Both the position numbers and the translations under genes were made by a program. DNA of 64,000 nt from the NCBI RefSeq assembly GCF_001434095.1, contig NZ_AZDS01000001.1, positions 1 through 64,000 of the forward strand. Reading direction: 5' to 3'. Under the pieces are notes generated by a model, which saw nothing but the letters and a program-made list of their open reading frames with translations, ran no database searches and was not told the DNA's origin. The stretch comes from Fructilactobacillus fructivorans. Its GTDB lineage: Bacteria; Bacillota; Bacilli; Lactobacillales; Lactobacillaceae. The first letter of the stretch is position 1; every line of letters begins with the position of its first letter. Of this stretch, positions 1 to 7,752 are shown piece by piece.

Positions 1-29
1 GGTCACAGGTTCGATCCCTGTATCCTCCA
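1..29 (+). tRNA. 3' end of a tRNA, probably tRNA-Val (partial)
   Basis: The window opens inside a tRNA. A T-arm with the loop TTCGATC and a 3' acceptor strand ending CCTCCA are visible; the 5' half is outside. A 5' strand GGAGGAT would pair with this acceptor, as in Firmicutes tRNA-Val, and Val often precedes Asp in such clusters. The anticodon is not visible, so identity is inferred. Confidence 0.7.
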
Positions 30-37
30 TAACATAT

Positions 38-112
38 GGTCCGTTGGTCTAGTTGGTTCAGGACGCCTGCCTGTCACGCAGGAGATCACGAGTTCGAGTC
101 TCGTACGGACCG
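38..112 (+). tRNA. tRNA-Asp(GTC)
   Basis: Full cloverleaf with acceptor GGTCCGT paired to ACGGACC, anticodon GTC in the CCTGC/GCAGG stem and T-loop TTCGAGT. The discriminator base is G. No CCA is encoded. Second gene of the cluster. Confidence 0.95.
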
Positions 113-179
113 TTTGTTGTAGAAACCCTTGCAACATTAATTAAATAGTTTTATTATTGTAAATGTCATAAAAGACAAT

Positions 180-252
180 GGCTCGGTAGCTCAGTTGGTA
201 GAGCAACGGATTGAAGCTCCGTGTGTCGGCAGTTCGATTCTGTCCCGCGCCA
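180..252 (+). tRNA. tRNA-Phe(GAA), acceptor stem with one mismatch
   Basis: Cloverleaf with anticodon GAA, D-arm GCTC/GAGC and T-loop TTCGATT. The acceptor strands are GGCTCGG and CCGCGCC, leaving a U-C mismatch at pair 4-69 where relatives normally have U-A. A single base change in the 3' strand explains it. It may be a true variant or a sequencing error; the gene is otherwise normal. Confidence 0.93.
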
Positions 253-258
253 TTATAT

Positions 259-341
259 GGAAGGATAGCGAAGTCTGGCTAAACGCGGCGGACCGTAAAT
301 CCGCTCCTTCGGGTTCGGTGGTTCAAATCCACTTCCTTCCA
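259..341 (+). tRNA. tRNA-Tyr(GTA)
   Basis: Class II tRNA with a long variable arm (GCTCCTTCGGGTTC region), acceptor GGAAGGA / TCCTTCC, discriminator A and anticodon GTA. Only six bases separate it from tRNA-Phe, so both probably come from one transcript. Confidence 0.95.
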
Positions 342-351
342 TTTTATTTAT

Positions 352-422
352 AGGGATATCGTACAACGGTAGTATACCGGTCTCCAAAACCGTTGATGTG
401 GGTTCAATTCCTACTATCCCTG
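352..422 (+). tRNA. tRNA-Trp(CCA)
   Basis: Acceptor AGGGATA pairs with TATCCCT, discriminator G, anticodon CCA in the CCGGT/ACCG stem, T-loop TTCAATT. Standard tRNA-Trp. Confidence 0.95.
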
Positions 423-435
423 TTTATGATGTTAT

Positions 436-510
436 GGCGGTAGTGGTGAAGTGGTTAACACATCGGTTTGTGGTACCGACACGCGTGGGTTCGATTCCCA
501 CCTACCGCCC
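436..510 (+). tRNA. tRNA-His(GTG)
   Basis: Anticodon GTG. The 5' end carries the extra G(-1) typical of tRNA-His, opposite a C at the discriminator position (GGCGGTAG with CTACCGCC). The 3' boundary is uncertain by one base. Confidence 0.93.
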
Positions 511-567
511 TTTTGATTGCTTGGTTCCAGTAGGGAAGGGCAGTTATTTAAGGCTTAGTGCCTTTAT

Positions 568-638
<71 letters not shown>

Positions 639-668
639 TTGTTTTACTGCTTTAGCAATCATTAGCAT

Positions 669-753
669 GCCGGAGTGGCGGAACTGGCAGACGCGCTGGA
701 CTCAAAATCCAGTGATCATTGCGATCGTGTGGGTTCGAACCCCACCTCCGGTA
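669..753 (+). tRNA. tRNA-Leu(CAA)
   Basis: Class II tRNA with a long variable arm, anticodon CAA and T-loop TTCGAAC. The acceptor pairs fully except for a terminal G-U wobble at 1-72. Last gene of the cluster, 18 nt before a terminator. Confidence 0.94.
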
Positions 754-771
754 TAAACATAGTTACATAGA

Positions 772-808
772 AGAACATTAGTTTTTTAAAACTAATGTTC
801 TTTTTTAT
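772..808 (+). terminator. Rho-independent terminator of the tRNA cluster
   Basis: A near-perfect stem GAACATTAGTTTT / AACTAATGTTC is followed by six T. It ends the tRNA transcript. Confidence 0.92.
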
Positions 809-810
809 TA

Positions 811-1040
811 TCTTCAATTTAATTTGTTTTTATTTAAATAGGAGTGTTTAAGGTTGAAATAGTAATTATCTTTCAGTCGTTTTGCTTGCTAATTTTGATG
901 AATATAGCATATACTAATGATGCAGGGATGAGTCCGAGTACATTAAGGTTCTGTTGATCCTTCATTGTTGTTAATTTATTTAACTGCCCGGGCTTAGACC
1001 TGTTTTTGTGTCCAAAATTATAATATATGGTTTCGTATAT
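811..1040. other. Intergenic stretch without a recognisable gene
   Basis: No open frame here has a credible ribosome binding site. A minus-strand frame of 60 codons (873-1055) exists but overlaps the terminator hairpin of the neighbouring small gene and lacks a Shine-Dalgarno sequence. No tRNA-like or other RNA fold was seen. Confidence 0.5.
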
Positions 1041-1041
1041 A

Positions 1042-1077
1042 AAAATAGAGAACACCAGAAATGGTGCTCTCTATTTT
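1042..1077 (-). terminator. Terminator of the Lys-rich small gene
   Basis: A long inverted repeat (AAAATAGAG-ACACCA with TGGTG-CTCTCTATTTT, loop GAAA) overlaps the stop codon of the minus-strand gene 1071-1199. On that strand it is followed by a T-rich run. Confidence 0.8.
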
Positions 1078-1199
1078 CTTTTATTTTTTAACTTTATTTT
1101 GAGCTTTTTAAGTTTTAACTTTTGTTTCTTTAATTTAAGCTTTTGCTTTTTAATTCTTAATTTATCGCGTTTAATTCTAGCTTCGCGGCTTCCAAGCAT
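1071..1199 (-). CDS. 42-aa lysine-rich basic peptide
   Basis: ATG at 1199 is preceded by AAGGAG at a good distance, and the frame ends inside its own terminator hairpin, so this is very likely a real gene. The peptide starts MLGSREARIKRDKLRI and continues as about 25 residues of alternating Lys and Leu/Ile, giving a very basic amphipathic helix with almost no other residue types. Small Lys-rich proteins of unknown role are common in lactobacilli; nucleic-acid or membrane binding is possible. No function is claimed. Confidence 0.7.
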   Translation of the reverse strand: MLGSREARIKRDKLRIKKQKLKLKKQKLKLKKLKIKLKNKRK

Positions 1200-1307
1200 A
1201 ATTATCACTCCTTAATTAAACTATTATTTATGATACGCTCTTCCTTTTAGAATTCCAATTATTGTTTCATCAATGAATTTTACCTTTTCAATTATCTTGT
1301 GGATTAC

Positions 1308-1339
1308 TATAATTAAAGCAATGTAATACTTTAATTATA
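1308..1339. repeat. Perfect 11-bp inverted repeat upstream of codBA
   Basis: Arms TATAATTAAAG (1308-1318) and CTTTAATTATA (1329-1339) are separated by ten bases and lie just before the codB ribosome binding site. The left arm contains a TATAAT that could be a -10 box. It could be an operator for an unknown regulator or an mRNA hairpin. Confidence 0.5.
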
Positions 1340-1356
1340 AGTTAAGGAGGAGAAGA

Positions 1357-2721
1357 ATGGCGCAAGATAATAAATATGAGGTTCATCCAATTCCCATGAG
1401 TGAACGGAATATGGGTTACTGGGATATGTTTGCAAACTGGTTTGGTGCCAATGCTAATAATGGAACGTGGTTTATTGGTGGAATTATTGCCGCCTGTGGA
1501 CTTTGGGGTGGATTTAGTGCTCTAGTGCTTGCCTCCGTTGTTTCTTATCTGTTTCTTAGTTTAATTGGATATGAAGGATACCAAACGGGTTTATCAACTA
1601 CTACGTTGAGTCGAGCAACCTTTGGAATCCGAGGAAGTATCATTCCTTCTGTCATTAATCTAGTCATGTTTATGGGATGGACAGCTGTTAATACATTCAT
1701 TGCGGCTACGTCATTATCATATATTTTTAACACGTTCTTTGGGTGGCCAATTTTCGGAAAACCGGGTGGCACGTTCGGATTGGTAATTGGAATTTTAGTT
1801 ATGAGTATTTTACATATTCTAAGTGTTATCGCGGGACAACGATCCATTAGAATCATTGAAAGAGTTGGAATCATTCTTGTCATTATTTTTGTAATATGGG
1901 AAGCAATAGCCGTCTTTAAAGACGTCTCACTTTCTCAATTATCTCATTGGGTAGTTCCTAAGAAAGATCAAATGCCATTTGGAGCTGCCATTGATAGTTT
2001 AGCCGCATTTAACTTGGCGTGGGTAACTAGTGGAGCTGATTTCACACGATTTACCAATAAGAAAAAAGTTTCAACAAGTGCACCATTTTGGGGTGCTTTA
2101 CTTGGTGCCGTGAGTTTTGCTTCAATTGGATTATGTACCACAATTAGTATTGCCATTACGTCTGGGGTTTATGATCCTAATAATTCTGACCCAAGTACAG
2201 TGGCAAATAAACTAGGGTTAGGAATAATTGCAATGATTGTAATTGTTTTGACTAGTATGACTGCTAATGCCGTTAATCTTCAGGCTGCTGGTTCTGCTTT
2301 AACCAATATGAATCATAAAATAACTTTGAAACATTCTTTATTAATTGTAACGATTGTGGCGATGGCTTTAACTTTCATTCCTCTTTTAAGTGGCAGTTTC
2401 CTATCAGCTTTTACCGCTTTTCTAGATTATATTGGGATGTTTTTAGGTCCAATTATTTCAATTATGCTAGTTGATTATTTCTTACTTAATGATCGTGATT
2501 ATAATTTGAGTTCATTTGGTGATCCCAAGGGAGAATTTTGGTATAGTCATGGTGTAAATTGGTTTGCTTTTGGACTTTGGGTTTTAGGTGTTTTGCTATA
2601 CTTAGCTTTAAAAAACGTTTCAATTATAAAAAATACCATTGGAGCCACATTTATTGTGATGGGAGTTATTGCAATTCTTTACTATGTGATTGGTCGTATT
2701 TCAGAAAGACGAGGCAATTAA
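1357..2721 (+). CDS. codB: Cytosine permease (NCS1 family)
   Basis: 454-residue membrane protein with about 12 hydrophobic segments and the N-terminal NWFGANANNGTW motif of the nucleobase:cation symporter-1 family. It imports cytosine. The ATG follows AAGGAGGAG at ideal spacing. The cytosine deaminase gene begins one base after its stop, so the two form a cytosine-salvage operon: uptake, then deamination to uracil. Length matches CodB relatives. Substrate is inferred from the neighbour; other NCS1 substrates (allantoin, hydantoin, thiamine) are less likely here. Confidence 0.88.
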   Translation: MAQDNKYEVHPIPMSERNMGYWDMFANWFGANANNGTWFIGGIIAACGLWGGFSALVLASVVSYLFLSLIGYEGYQTGLSTTTLSRATFGIRGSIIPSVINLVMFMGWTAVNTFIAATSLSYIFNTFFGWPIFGKPGGTFGLVIGILVMSILHILSVIAGQRSIRIIERVGIILVIIFVIWEAIAVFKDVSLSQLSHWVVPKKDQMPFGAAIDSLAAFNLAWVTSGADFTRFTNKKKVSTSAPFWGALLGAVSFASIGLCTTISIAITSGVYDPNNSDPSTVANKLGLGIIAMIVIVLTSMTANAVNLQAAGSALTNMNHKITLKHSLLIVTIVAMALTFIPLLSGSFLSAFTAFLDYIGMFLGPIISIMLVDYFLLNDRDYNLSSFGDPKGEFWYSHGVNWFAFGLWVLGVLLYLALKNVSIIKNTIGATFIVMGVIAILYYVIGRISERRGN

Positions 2722-2722
2722 G

Positions 2723-3958
2723 ATGATTATTAAACAAGGTTATATTGAAAATTCTAAGCAAAAGCAGGATCTTTTAATTAAGGACGGAAAAATTAAACGA
2801 ATTGCTAATCACATTGATGATCCAGAAGAAAAAGTTATCGATGCCAATGGAAAACTAATTATTCCGCCATTTGTCGATTCACATGTTCATTTAGATTCAA
2901 CCCTGACATCAGGGGAACCACGTTTTAATGAAAGTGGGACATTATTTGAAGGAATTTCCATTTGGGCCGATCGAAAGAAGAGTTTATCTGCACAAGATGT
3001 AAAAAGTCGTGCCATCCAAACCCTAAAAAATCAAGCTAAACATGGAATTCAATTTGTCCGAAGTCATGTTGATACGACTGATCCCAATTTTACCGCCCTT
3101 AAAGCGTTACTTGAAGTACGCGAAGAAGTGTCTGACTTCATTGACTTACAACTAGTTGCTTTTCCTCAGGAGGGGATTCTCTCTTTTCCTAATGGGAAGG
3201 AATTACTTGAAGAAGCCGTTAAAATGGGTGTCGATGCTGTGGGTGGAATTCCTCATTATGAATTTAATCAGTATTATGGGCGCGATTCATTAGAGTTTTT
3301 AATGAATTTAGCTGAAAAATATGATCGATTGGTTGATGTTCATTGTGATGAAATTGATGATCCCAATTCCAGAAATTTAGAGGTTCTTGCTACCTTAGCC
3401 TATGAATCTGGAATGAAGGATCGAGTAACTGCTAGTCATACCACCGCTCTTGGATCTTATAATGACGCTTACGCCGACAAACTCATGCGGTTACTAAGGA
3501 TGTCTCAAATTAATATGGTAGCTAATCCGTTGGTTAATATGCATTTAGGAGGACGTTTTGATACATATCCGAAACGACGTGGTTTAACCCGAGTGAAAGA
3601 ACTTTTAGAGCATGGAATTAACGTATCATTTGGTGAAGATGATATTAAAGATCCATGGTATCCCATGGGAAATGGTAATATGCTTGATGCACTTTACGTT
3701 GGAATCCTAGCAAGTCAATTGATGGGTTATCATCAAATTATGGATTCATATAAGTTAGTTACCACTAATGCTTCTAAAACACTTCATGTAAGTGATCATT
3801 ATGGGATCGATGAGGGGAAACCAGCTAGCTTTTTAATTTTTGATACTGATAATTTTTATAATGAAATTAATGAAAGAAAAACACTCTTATATTCAATTAG
3901 AAATGGGAAAATATTGGTTCAAAAGCAACCTGAAAAAATTCAGATTTATTTTGATTAG
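2723..3958 (+). CDS. codA: Cytosine deaminase (amidohydrolase family)
   Basis: 411-residue amidohydrolase. The metal-binding HVH motif is at residues 54-56, followed by VHCDEIDDP around residue 204, SHTTALG, and the GEDDIKDPW segment near residue 303 that carries the catalytic Asp. This set is typical of CodA, which converts cytosine to uracil and ammonia in the cytoplasm. The ATG at 2723 is preferred over an in-frame start at 2690 because GAGG lies 8 nt upstream and it avoids overlap with codB. The uracil can enter UMP salvage; a uracil permease gene lies 1.4 kb downstream. Confidence 0.9.
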   Translation: MIIKQGYIENSKQKQDLLIKDGKIKRIANHIDDPEEKVIDANGKLIIPPFVDSHVHLDSTLTSGEPRFNESGTLFEGISIWADRKKSLSAQDVKSRAIQTLKNQAKHGIQFVRSHVDTTDPNFTALKALLEVREEVSDFIDLQLVAFPQEGILSFPNGKELLEEAVKMGVDAVGGIPHYEFNQYYGRDSLEFLMNLAEKYDRLVDVHCDEIDDPNSRNLEVLATLAYESGMKDRVTASHTTALGSYNDAYADKLMRLLRMSQINMVANPLVNMHLGGRFDTYPKRRGLTRVKELLEHGINVSFGEDDIKDPWYPMGNGNMLDALYVGILASQLMGYHQIMDSYKLVTTNASKTLHVSDHYGIDEGKPASFLIFDTDNFYNEINERKTLLYSIRNGKILVQKQPEKIQIYFD

Positions 3959-4034
3959 TTCTTAGTTAGATTACTTTATTTTAAATTGTCTTGTGATACG
4001 ATGAACGCGAAGATTAATTGAGGAGGGAATTGTA

Positions 4035-5090
4035 ATGGTAGAAGAAACTAAGATTAATATTCCTAAAATCATGAATGCATGGGAGATCGTTAAACCAGGC
4101 CCAATTAATGGTGATAAATCACCATTGAAGTACGTAAGAAAAGAAGTACCAACGCCGGGTGACGGTGAGGTCCTCGTTAAAGTATTGACATGTGGAGTTT
4201 GTCACACAGACCTTCATGTTACCGAAGGTGATCTTCCAGTTCATAAGAAGAATTTAACACCTGGTCATGAAATTATTGGCAAAGTAGTTAAAAATGGTCC
4301 TCATACTCGCAGATTTAAAATCGGTGAACGAATTGGAATTCCATGGTTAAGAAAGACCTGTGGGGTATGTAAATATTGTCGTTCTGGCAGAGAAAACTTA
4401 TGCCCATATTCTAAGTACACGGGATGGGACCATGATGGTGGATATGAAGAATATACGACCGTTCCTGAGGGATTTGCATATCGAATTCCAGAACGGTTTA
4501 ATTCACTCAGAGCTGCCCCACTTCTCTGTGCGGGAATTATTGGTTATCGTGCTTTCGAGAGAGCCAACATCCCAGCTGGAGGTACTCTCGGAATCTATGG
4601 ATTTGGTGGTTCAGCCCATATCACTGCTCAATTAGCAATTGATCAAGGAATTGAAGTTCACGTTTTTACTCGAGGTGAGGATGCCAAAAAGTTTGCGCTG
4701 TCACTTGGAGCTAAATCAGTAAATAACACTTATGATATGTCGCCGGTTCCTCTAGATTCATCCATTATTTTTGCACCAGTTGGAGAAGCCGTTCCTAATG
4801 CTCTAGAAAGTTTAGCTCCTGGTGGGACCCTTGCTTTAGCTGGAATTCACATGACTGATATTCCGCAAATGAGTTATGAGGATCATATCTTTCATGAAAA
4901 GAACTTAACCAGTGTTGAAAGTAATACGAGAAGTGATGGTGAAGAATTTTTAACTTTAGCTGATCGTTTACACATCGAACCTGATGTAACTGAATTTCCA
5001 CTTGCTAAAGCAGATGAAGCACTAAAACGGGTTGCTAAGGGTGATCTAAAGGGTGCTTGTGTTTTAAATGTGGGATTAGATAGTGAGTAA
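4035..5090 (+). CDS. Zinc-dependent alcohol dehydrogenase (MDR family)
   Basis: 351 residues. The catalytic zinc site shows GVCHTD (Cys56) and GHE (His78-Glu79); the structural zinc ligands are Cys109, 112, 115 and 123. A Rossmann nucleotide-binding motif (GIYGFGGSA) follows near residue 190. It should interconvert alcohols and aldehydes with NAD(P)H. AGGAGGG precedes the ATG. It stands alone between codA and uraA. The exact substrate cannot be told; acetaldehyde/ethanol cycling would suit a heterofermentative host. Confidence 0.88.
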   Translation: MVEETKINIPKIMNAWEIVKPGPINGDKSPLKYVRKEVPTPGDGEVLVKVLTCGVCHTDLHVTEGDLPVHKKNLTPGHEIIGKVVKNGPHTRRFKIGERIGIPWLRKTCGVCKYCRSGRENLCPYSKYTGWDHDGGYEEYTTVPEGFAYRIPERFNSLRAAPLLCAGIIGYRAFERANIPAGGTLGIYGFGGSAHITAQLAIDQGIEVHVFTRGEDAKKFALSLGAKSVNNTYDMSPVPLDSSIIFAPVGEAVPNALESLAPGGTLALAGIHMTDIPQMSYEDHIFHEKNLTSVESNTRSDGEEFLTLADRLHIEPDVTEFPLAKADEALKRVAKGDLKGACVLNVGLDSE

Positions 5091-5148
5091 AGTCTGTTAA
5101 ATATGGTGTCATAAGGTGATCCGTTATCATTTTGATTTAGAAATTTTA

Positions 5149-5177
5149 TTGACAAATAAAAATAAAAAAGATATTGT
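5149..5177 (+). promoter_or_regulatory. Promoter of uraA
   Basis: TTGACA at 5149-5154 and TATTGT at 5172-5177 with a 17-bp spacer. The start would lie just before the PyrR-binding element. Confidence 0.7.
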
Positions 5178-5201
5178 TTTAGTTAAATGAATCTTTAAGT
5201 T

Positions 5202-5297
5202 TGTCCAGTGAGGCAGCAAGATTTCGACTTTTAAAGTGAAACTGTATAACTTTATCTAATCGAGAACTGCTGCCCAAATGGACGGCAGTTTTTTATT
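5202..5297 (+). promoter_or_regulatory. PyrR-responsive attenuator upstream of uraA
   Basis: The segment GTCCAGTGAGGCAGCAAG (5203-5220) matches the conserved PyrR-binding loop of Firmicutes pyr leaders. About 40 nt later AACTGCTGCC / GGACGGCAGTT forms a terminator with six T. When UMP is high PyrR stabilises the anti-antiterminator, the terminator forms and uraA is switched off. This is an established mechanism for pyr and uracil permease genes. Confidence 0.85.
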
Positions 5298-5317
5298 AGA
5301 AGGGATGTCAGTAGAAA

Positions 5318-6619
5318 ATGAATCAGAAAAAGGACTATATATTAGGAATTCATGATCGACCCACACCATTAAAATGGATTGGGCTTTCCTTACAGCACAT
5401 GTTTTCAATGTTTGGTAGTACTGTGATCGTTCCATTGTTAGTTGGGTTAAGTCCAAGTATTGCTCTGTTTGCATCAGGGATCGGCACTTTGCTCCATGTT
5501 TTAATTACGAAGGGGAAAATTCCCGCCTACATGGGATCAAGTTTCGCATTTGTAACCCCAATGATGGCTCTAATGAAAACGACTGGAATTGCTGGAGTTT
5601 CTCAAGGAGTAGTAGCGGTGGGATTGGTTTATGTAATTGTAGCTACGATTATTTCATTTATTGGTTCTGATTGGATTGATAAGATTTTACCACCGGTCGT
5701 AGTAGGACCCATTGTGATGGTAATTGGATTATCGCTTGCTGGAAGTGCTGCCCAAAATGCGATGATGGATCATGGAAAGTATAGCTTAGTCTTTTTTGGA
5801 ATCGCGATGGCAACCCTGTTCTTAGCTATTTTCTTTAACGTCAAACTCAAGGGCTTTTTGGGCTTAATTCCCATTTTATTGGCCATTGTTTGTGGTTATT
5901 TGATCTCAGTGGCTTGTGGATTGGTAGATATTCACGCCATCGTGGTTGCTCCATGGTTTAAAATGCCGCCATTTCACCTCATTGGAACCGAAAGGGGTTT
6001 TAAATTTGATTGGAATGCCATCCTAATTATGGCTCCAATTGCCTTTGTAACAATGACTGAACACATGGGGCATTTAATGGTATTAGGCGAAATGACTCAT
6101 AAGGATTTCTTCAAAGATCCGGGCCTTAATCGAACCCTTGCAGGAGATGGAGCAGCCTCCCTTGCTGCTGGAATTCTTGGTGGACCAGCCGTAACTAGTT
6201 ATGGTGAAAACATTGGAGTGATGGCAATTACTAAAGTTTACAGTGTTTGGGTAATTGTTGGTGCGGCAATTTTTGCAATGATTTTTGCCTTTGTAAACAA
6301 ATTGAATGTTCTTATCATGCAAATGCCATTGCCTGTAATTGGTGGGATTAGTTTTCTCTTGTTTGGAACAATTGCCGCTAATGGTGCCAAAGTAATGATT
6401 GATAACAAGTTAGACATGGATAAAAAGCGTAATTTAATGATTGCGTCGGTTATTTTGGTAATTGGAATTGGAAATGCTTACATTCAAATCGGAAGTTTTC
6501 AATTTACGGGAGTAGCTTTAGCTACTGTCATTGGAATTGTTTTAAACCTTCTTTTACCAAAAGATGAACATGATGATCCAGATCTTGAAGATCAAACTAT
6601 TGACCCAGTAAAGAAATAG
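5318..6619 (+). CDS. uraA: Uracil permease (NCS2 family)
   Basis: 433-residue membrane protein with many hydrophobic segments. The IPAYMGSSFAF region, the TEHMGHL segment and the GGPAVTSYGENIG motif are diagnostic of nucleobase:cation symporter-2 uracil permeases. It imports uracil with protons. The PyrR attenuator directly upstream confirms the pyrimidine role. The ribosome binding site AGAAGGG is somewhat distant (about 13 nt). It ends with an acidic cytoplasmic tail. Confidence 0.92.
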   Translation: MNQKKDYILGIHDRPTPLKWIGLSLQHMFSMFGSTVIVPLLVGLSPSIALFASGIGTLLHVLITKGKIPAYMGSSFAFVTPMMALMKTTGIAGVSQGVVAVGLVYVIVATIISFIGSDWIDKILPPVVVGPIVMVIGLSLAGSAAQNAMMDHGKYSLVFFGIAMATLFLAIFFNVKLKGFLGLIPILLAIVCGYLISVACGLVDIHAIVVAPWFKMPPFHLIGTERGFKFDWNAILIMAPIAFVTMTEHMGHLMVLGEMTHKDFFKDPGLNRTLAGDGAASLAAGILGGPAVTSYGENIGVMAITKVYSVWVIVGAAIFAMIFAFVNKLNVLIMQMPLPVIGGISFLLFGTIAANGAKVMIDNKLDMDKKRNLMIASVILVIGIGNAYIQIGSFQFTGVALATVIGIVLNLLLPKDEHDDPDLEDQTIDPVKK

Positions 6620-6664
6620 TAATATTATGATTTCATATTGATGAATACGAAAGGGGAAGTAATT

Positions 6665-6745
6665 ATGTGTAAACCTTGTTGTTGCAAAAAAGATTTAAAA
6701 CAATCTAACGACAATTTTGGTATGCACTCAAAGACTTCTCTATAA
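6665..6745 (+). CDS. 26-aa Cys-rich peptide (possible leader)
   Basis: An ATG follows GAAAGGGGAAG at good spacing. The peptide begins MCKPCCCKKD, so four of its first seven residues are Cys, three of them consecutive codons (TGT TGT TGC); the rest is polar. It sits 45 nt after uraA and 33 nt before a strong terminator, upstream of a cystine-type ABC transporter. It may be a cysteine-sensing leader peptide, a metal-binding peptide, or an uncharacterised small protein of the uraA transcript. No family is recognised. Confidence 0.5.
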   Translation: MCKPCCCKKDLKQSNDNFGMHSKTSL

Positions 6746-6778
6746 ATGATATTATTTTATTATAATAATTATAGTTAT

Positions 6779-6808
6779 GAGAGGACTGGTGGATCCAGTC
6801 CTCTTTTT
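6779..6808 (+). terminator. Rho-independent terminator between uraA and the cystine transporter
   Basis: GAGGACTGG / CCAGTCCTC with a five-base loop and six T. It ends the uraA transcript, or may act as an attenuator for read-through into the transporter. Confidence 0.92.
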
Positions 6809-6843
6809 TGTGTTCATTTATGATCAATTTAGGAGGTAGCGTC

Positions 6844-6876
6844 ATGAGAAAGTTACTTGACTGTTTAAATTTTTAG
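6844..6876 (+). CDS. Candidate 10-aa leader ORF (MRKLLDCLNF)
   Basis: A strong Shine-Dalgarno sequence (TTTAGGAGGTAG) is followed by an ATG and a ten-codon frame that includes Cys. It lies between a terminator and the transporter gene. The best promoter for the transporter (6857-6884) lies inside it, which argues against it being in the same mRNA. Translation is uncertain. Confidence 0.3.
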   Translation: MRKLLDCLNF

Positions 6877-6884
6877 AGTAAAAT
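6857..6884 (+). promoter_or_regulatory. Promoter of the cystine-type ABC operon
   Basis: TTGACT (6857-6862), 16-bp spacer, TAAAAT (6879-6884). The position suits transcription of the three-gene operon starting at 6943. Confidence 0.6.
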
Positions 6885-6942
6885 AAACATAGTGAATTAA
6901 TTAATTTTGTACAACATATTTTAATGAATGGGGATTTTAATT

Positions 6943-7722
6943 ATGAAGAAAAGATGGCCGTTACTTTTACTGACAGGTGTTGCTGCTTTAGCACTAACTG
7001 TTACTGCTTGTGGGAAACAATCAGAAACTAAGAAGCCTGGCACGTTAACTGTTGGAATGGAGGGAACTTATGCTCCTTATTCCTACAAGGATAAAAACGG
7101 TAAATTAACTGGATTTGAAGTTGACCTTGCTAAGGATGTTGCTAAGAAGATGGGCATGAAAGTTCAATACAAATTAACTGGATGGGACTCATTAATCCAA
7201 GGGTTAAATTCTAATTCATACGATGTCATCTTTAACAATATGGCAATTAATCCTTCACGTAAGAAGCAGTATCGTTTTGCAACTCCTTACATCTACTCAA
7301 AGTCGATCATGATTACTAAGAAGGGTTCACCAATCAAGAATGCTCAGGACTTTAAGGGTAAGAAAGTTGCCGAAGGAACAGGAACTGACAACTGGGACAA
7401 CGCCGAAAAGCTTCATGCTAAACCAGTTTCATCACCAGAATTTAATACTTCAATGCAAATGATTGATCAAGGACGAGTTAGCGGAGCAATCAATGCTCAA
7501 CCAGCATGGCAAACTTGGTATGCTAGTCACAAGGATACCGATCTACAAGCTAAACTAATTCCAACGAACATCATTCCTCAAGGTGAAATTGCCCCAATGA
7601 TGAATAAGAAGTCCGCTAAATTGAACAAACAGATGGACAAAGCGCTGAATGAACTTCGAAAAGATGGGACTTTGAAGCGTCTATCAATGAAGTACTTTGG
7701 AGAAAATATTACAGATAAATAA
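6943..7722 (+). CDS. tcyA: Cystine/amino-acid ABC transporter substrate-binding lipoprotein
   Basis: 259 residues. A lipoprotein signal ends in LTVTAC with the lipidated Cys at 23. The body is a family-3 solute-binding protein: VGMEGTYAPYSY, GKLTGFEVDLAKDVA and the GWDSLIQGL segment resemble FliY/TcyA-type cystine-binding proteins. It captures the substrate outside the membrane for the two downstream components. The ATG at 6943 is chosen over an in-frame start at 6928 because GGGGA lies at the right distance and the signal peptide then begins MKKRW. Cystine is the best guess; another polar amino acid is possible. Confidence 0.82.
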   Translation: MKKRWPLLLLTGVAALALTVTACGKQSETKKPGTLTVGMEGTYAPYSYKDKNGKLTGFEVDLAKDVAKKMGMKVQYKLTGWDSLIQGLNSNSYDVIFNNMAINPSRKKQYRFATPYIYSKSIMITKKGSPIKNAQDFKGKKVAEGTGTDNWDNAEKLHAKPVSSPEFNTSMQMIDQGRVSGAINAQPAWQTWYASHKDTDLQAKLIPTNIIPQGEIAPMMNKKSAKLNKQMDKALNELRKDGTLKRLSMKYFGENITDK

Positions 7723-7752
7723 TATTTAGTTTAGTTAGGAGATTAAAGAATT

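Noticed and set aside
873-1055. Minus-strand frame of 60 codons
   Set aside because: No ribosome binding site, overlaps a terminator hairpin, no recognisable protein character.
4360-4635. Plus-strand frame of 91 codons within the alcohol dehydrogenase gene
   Set aside because: Overlaps the zinc-binding and Rossmann coding sequence in another frame; no ribosome binding site.
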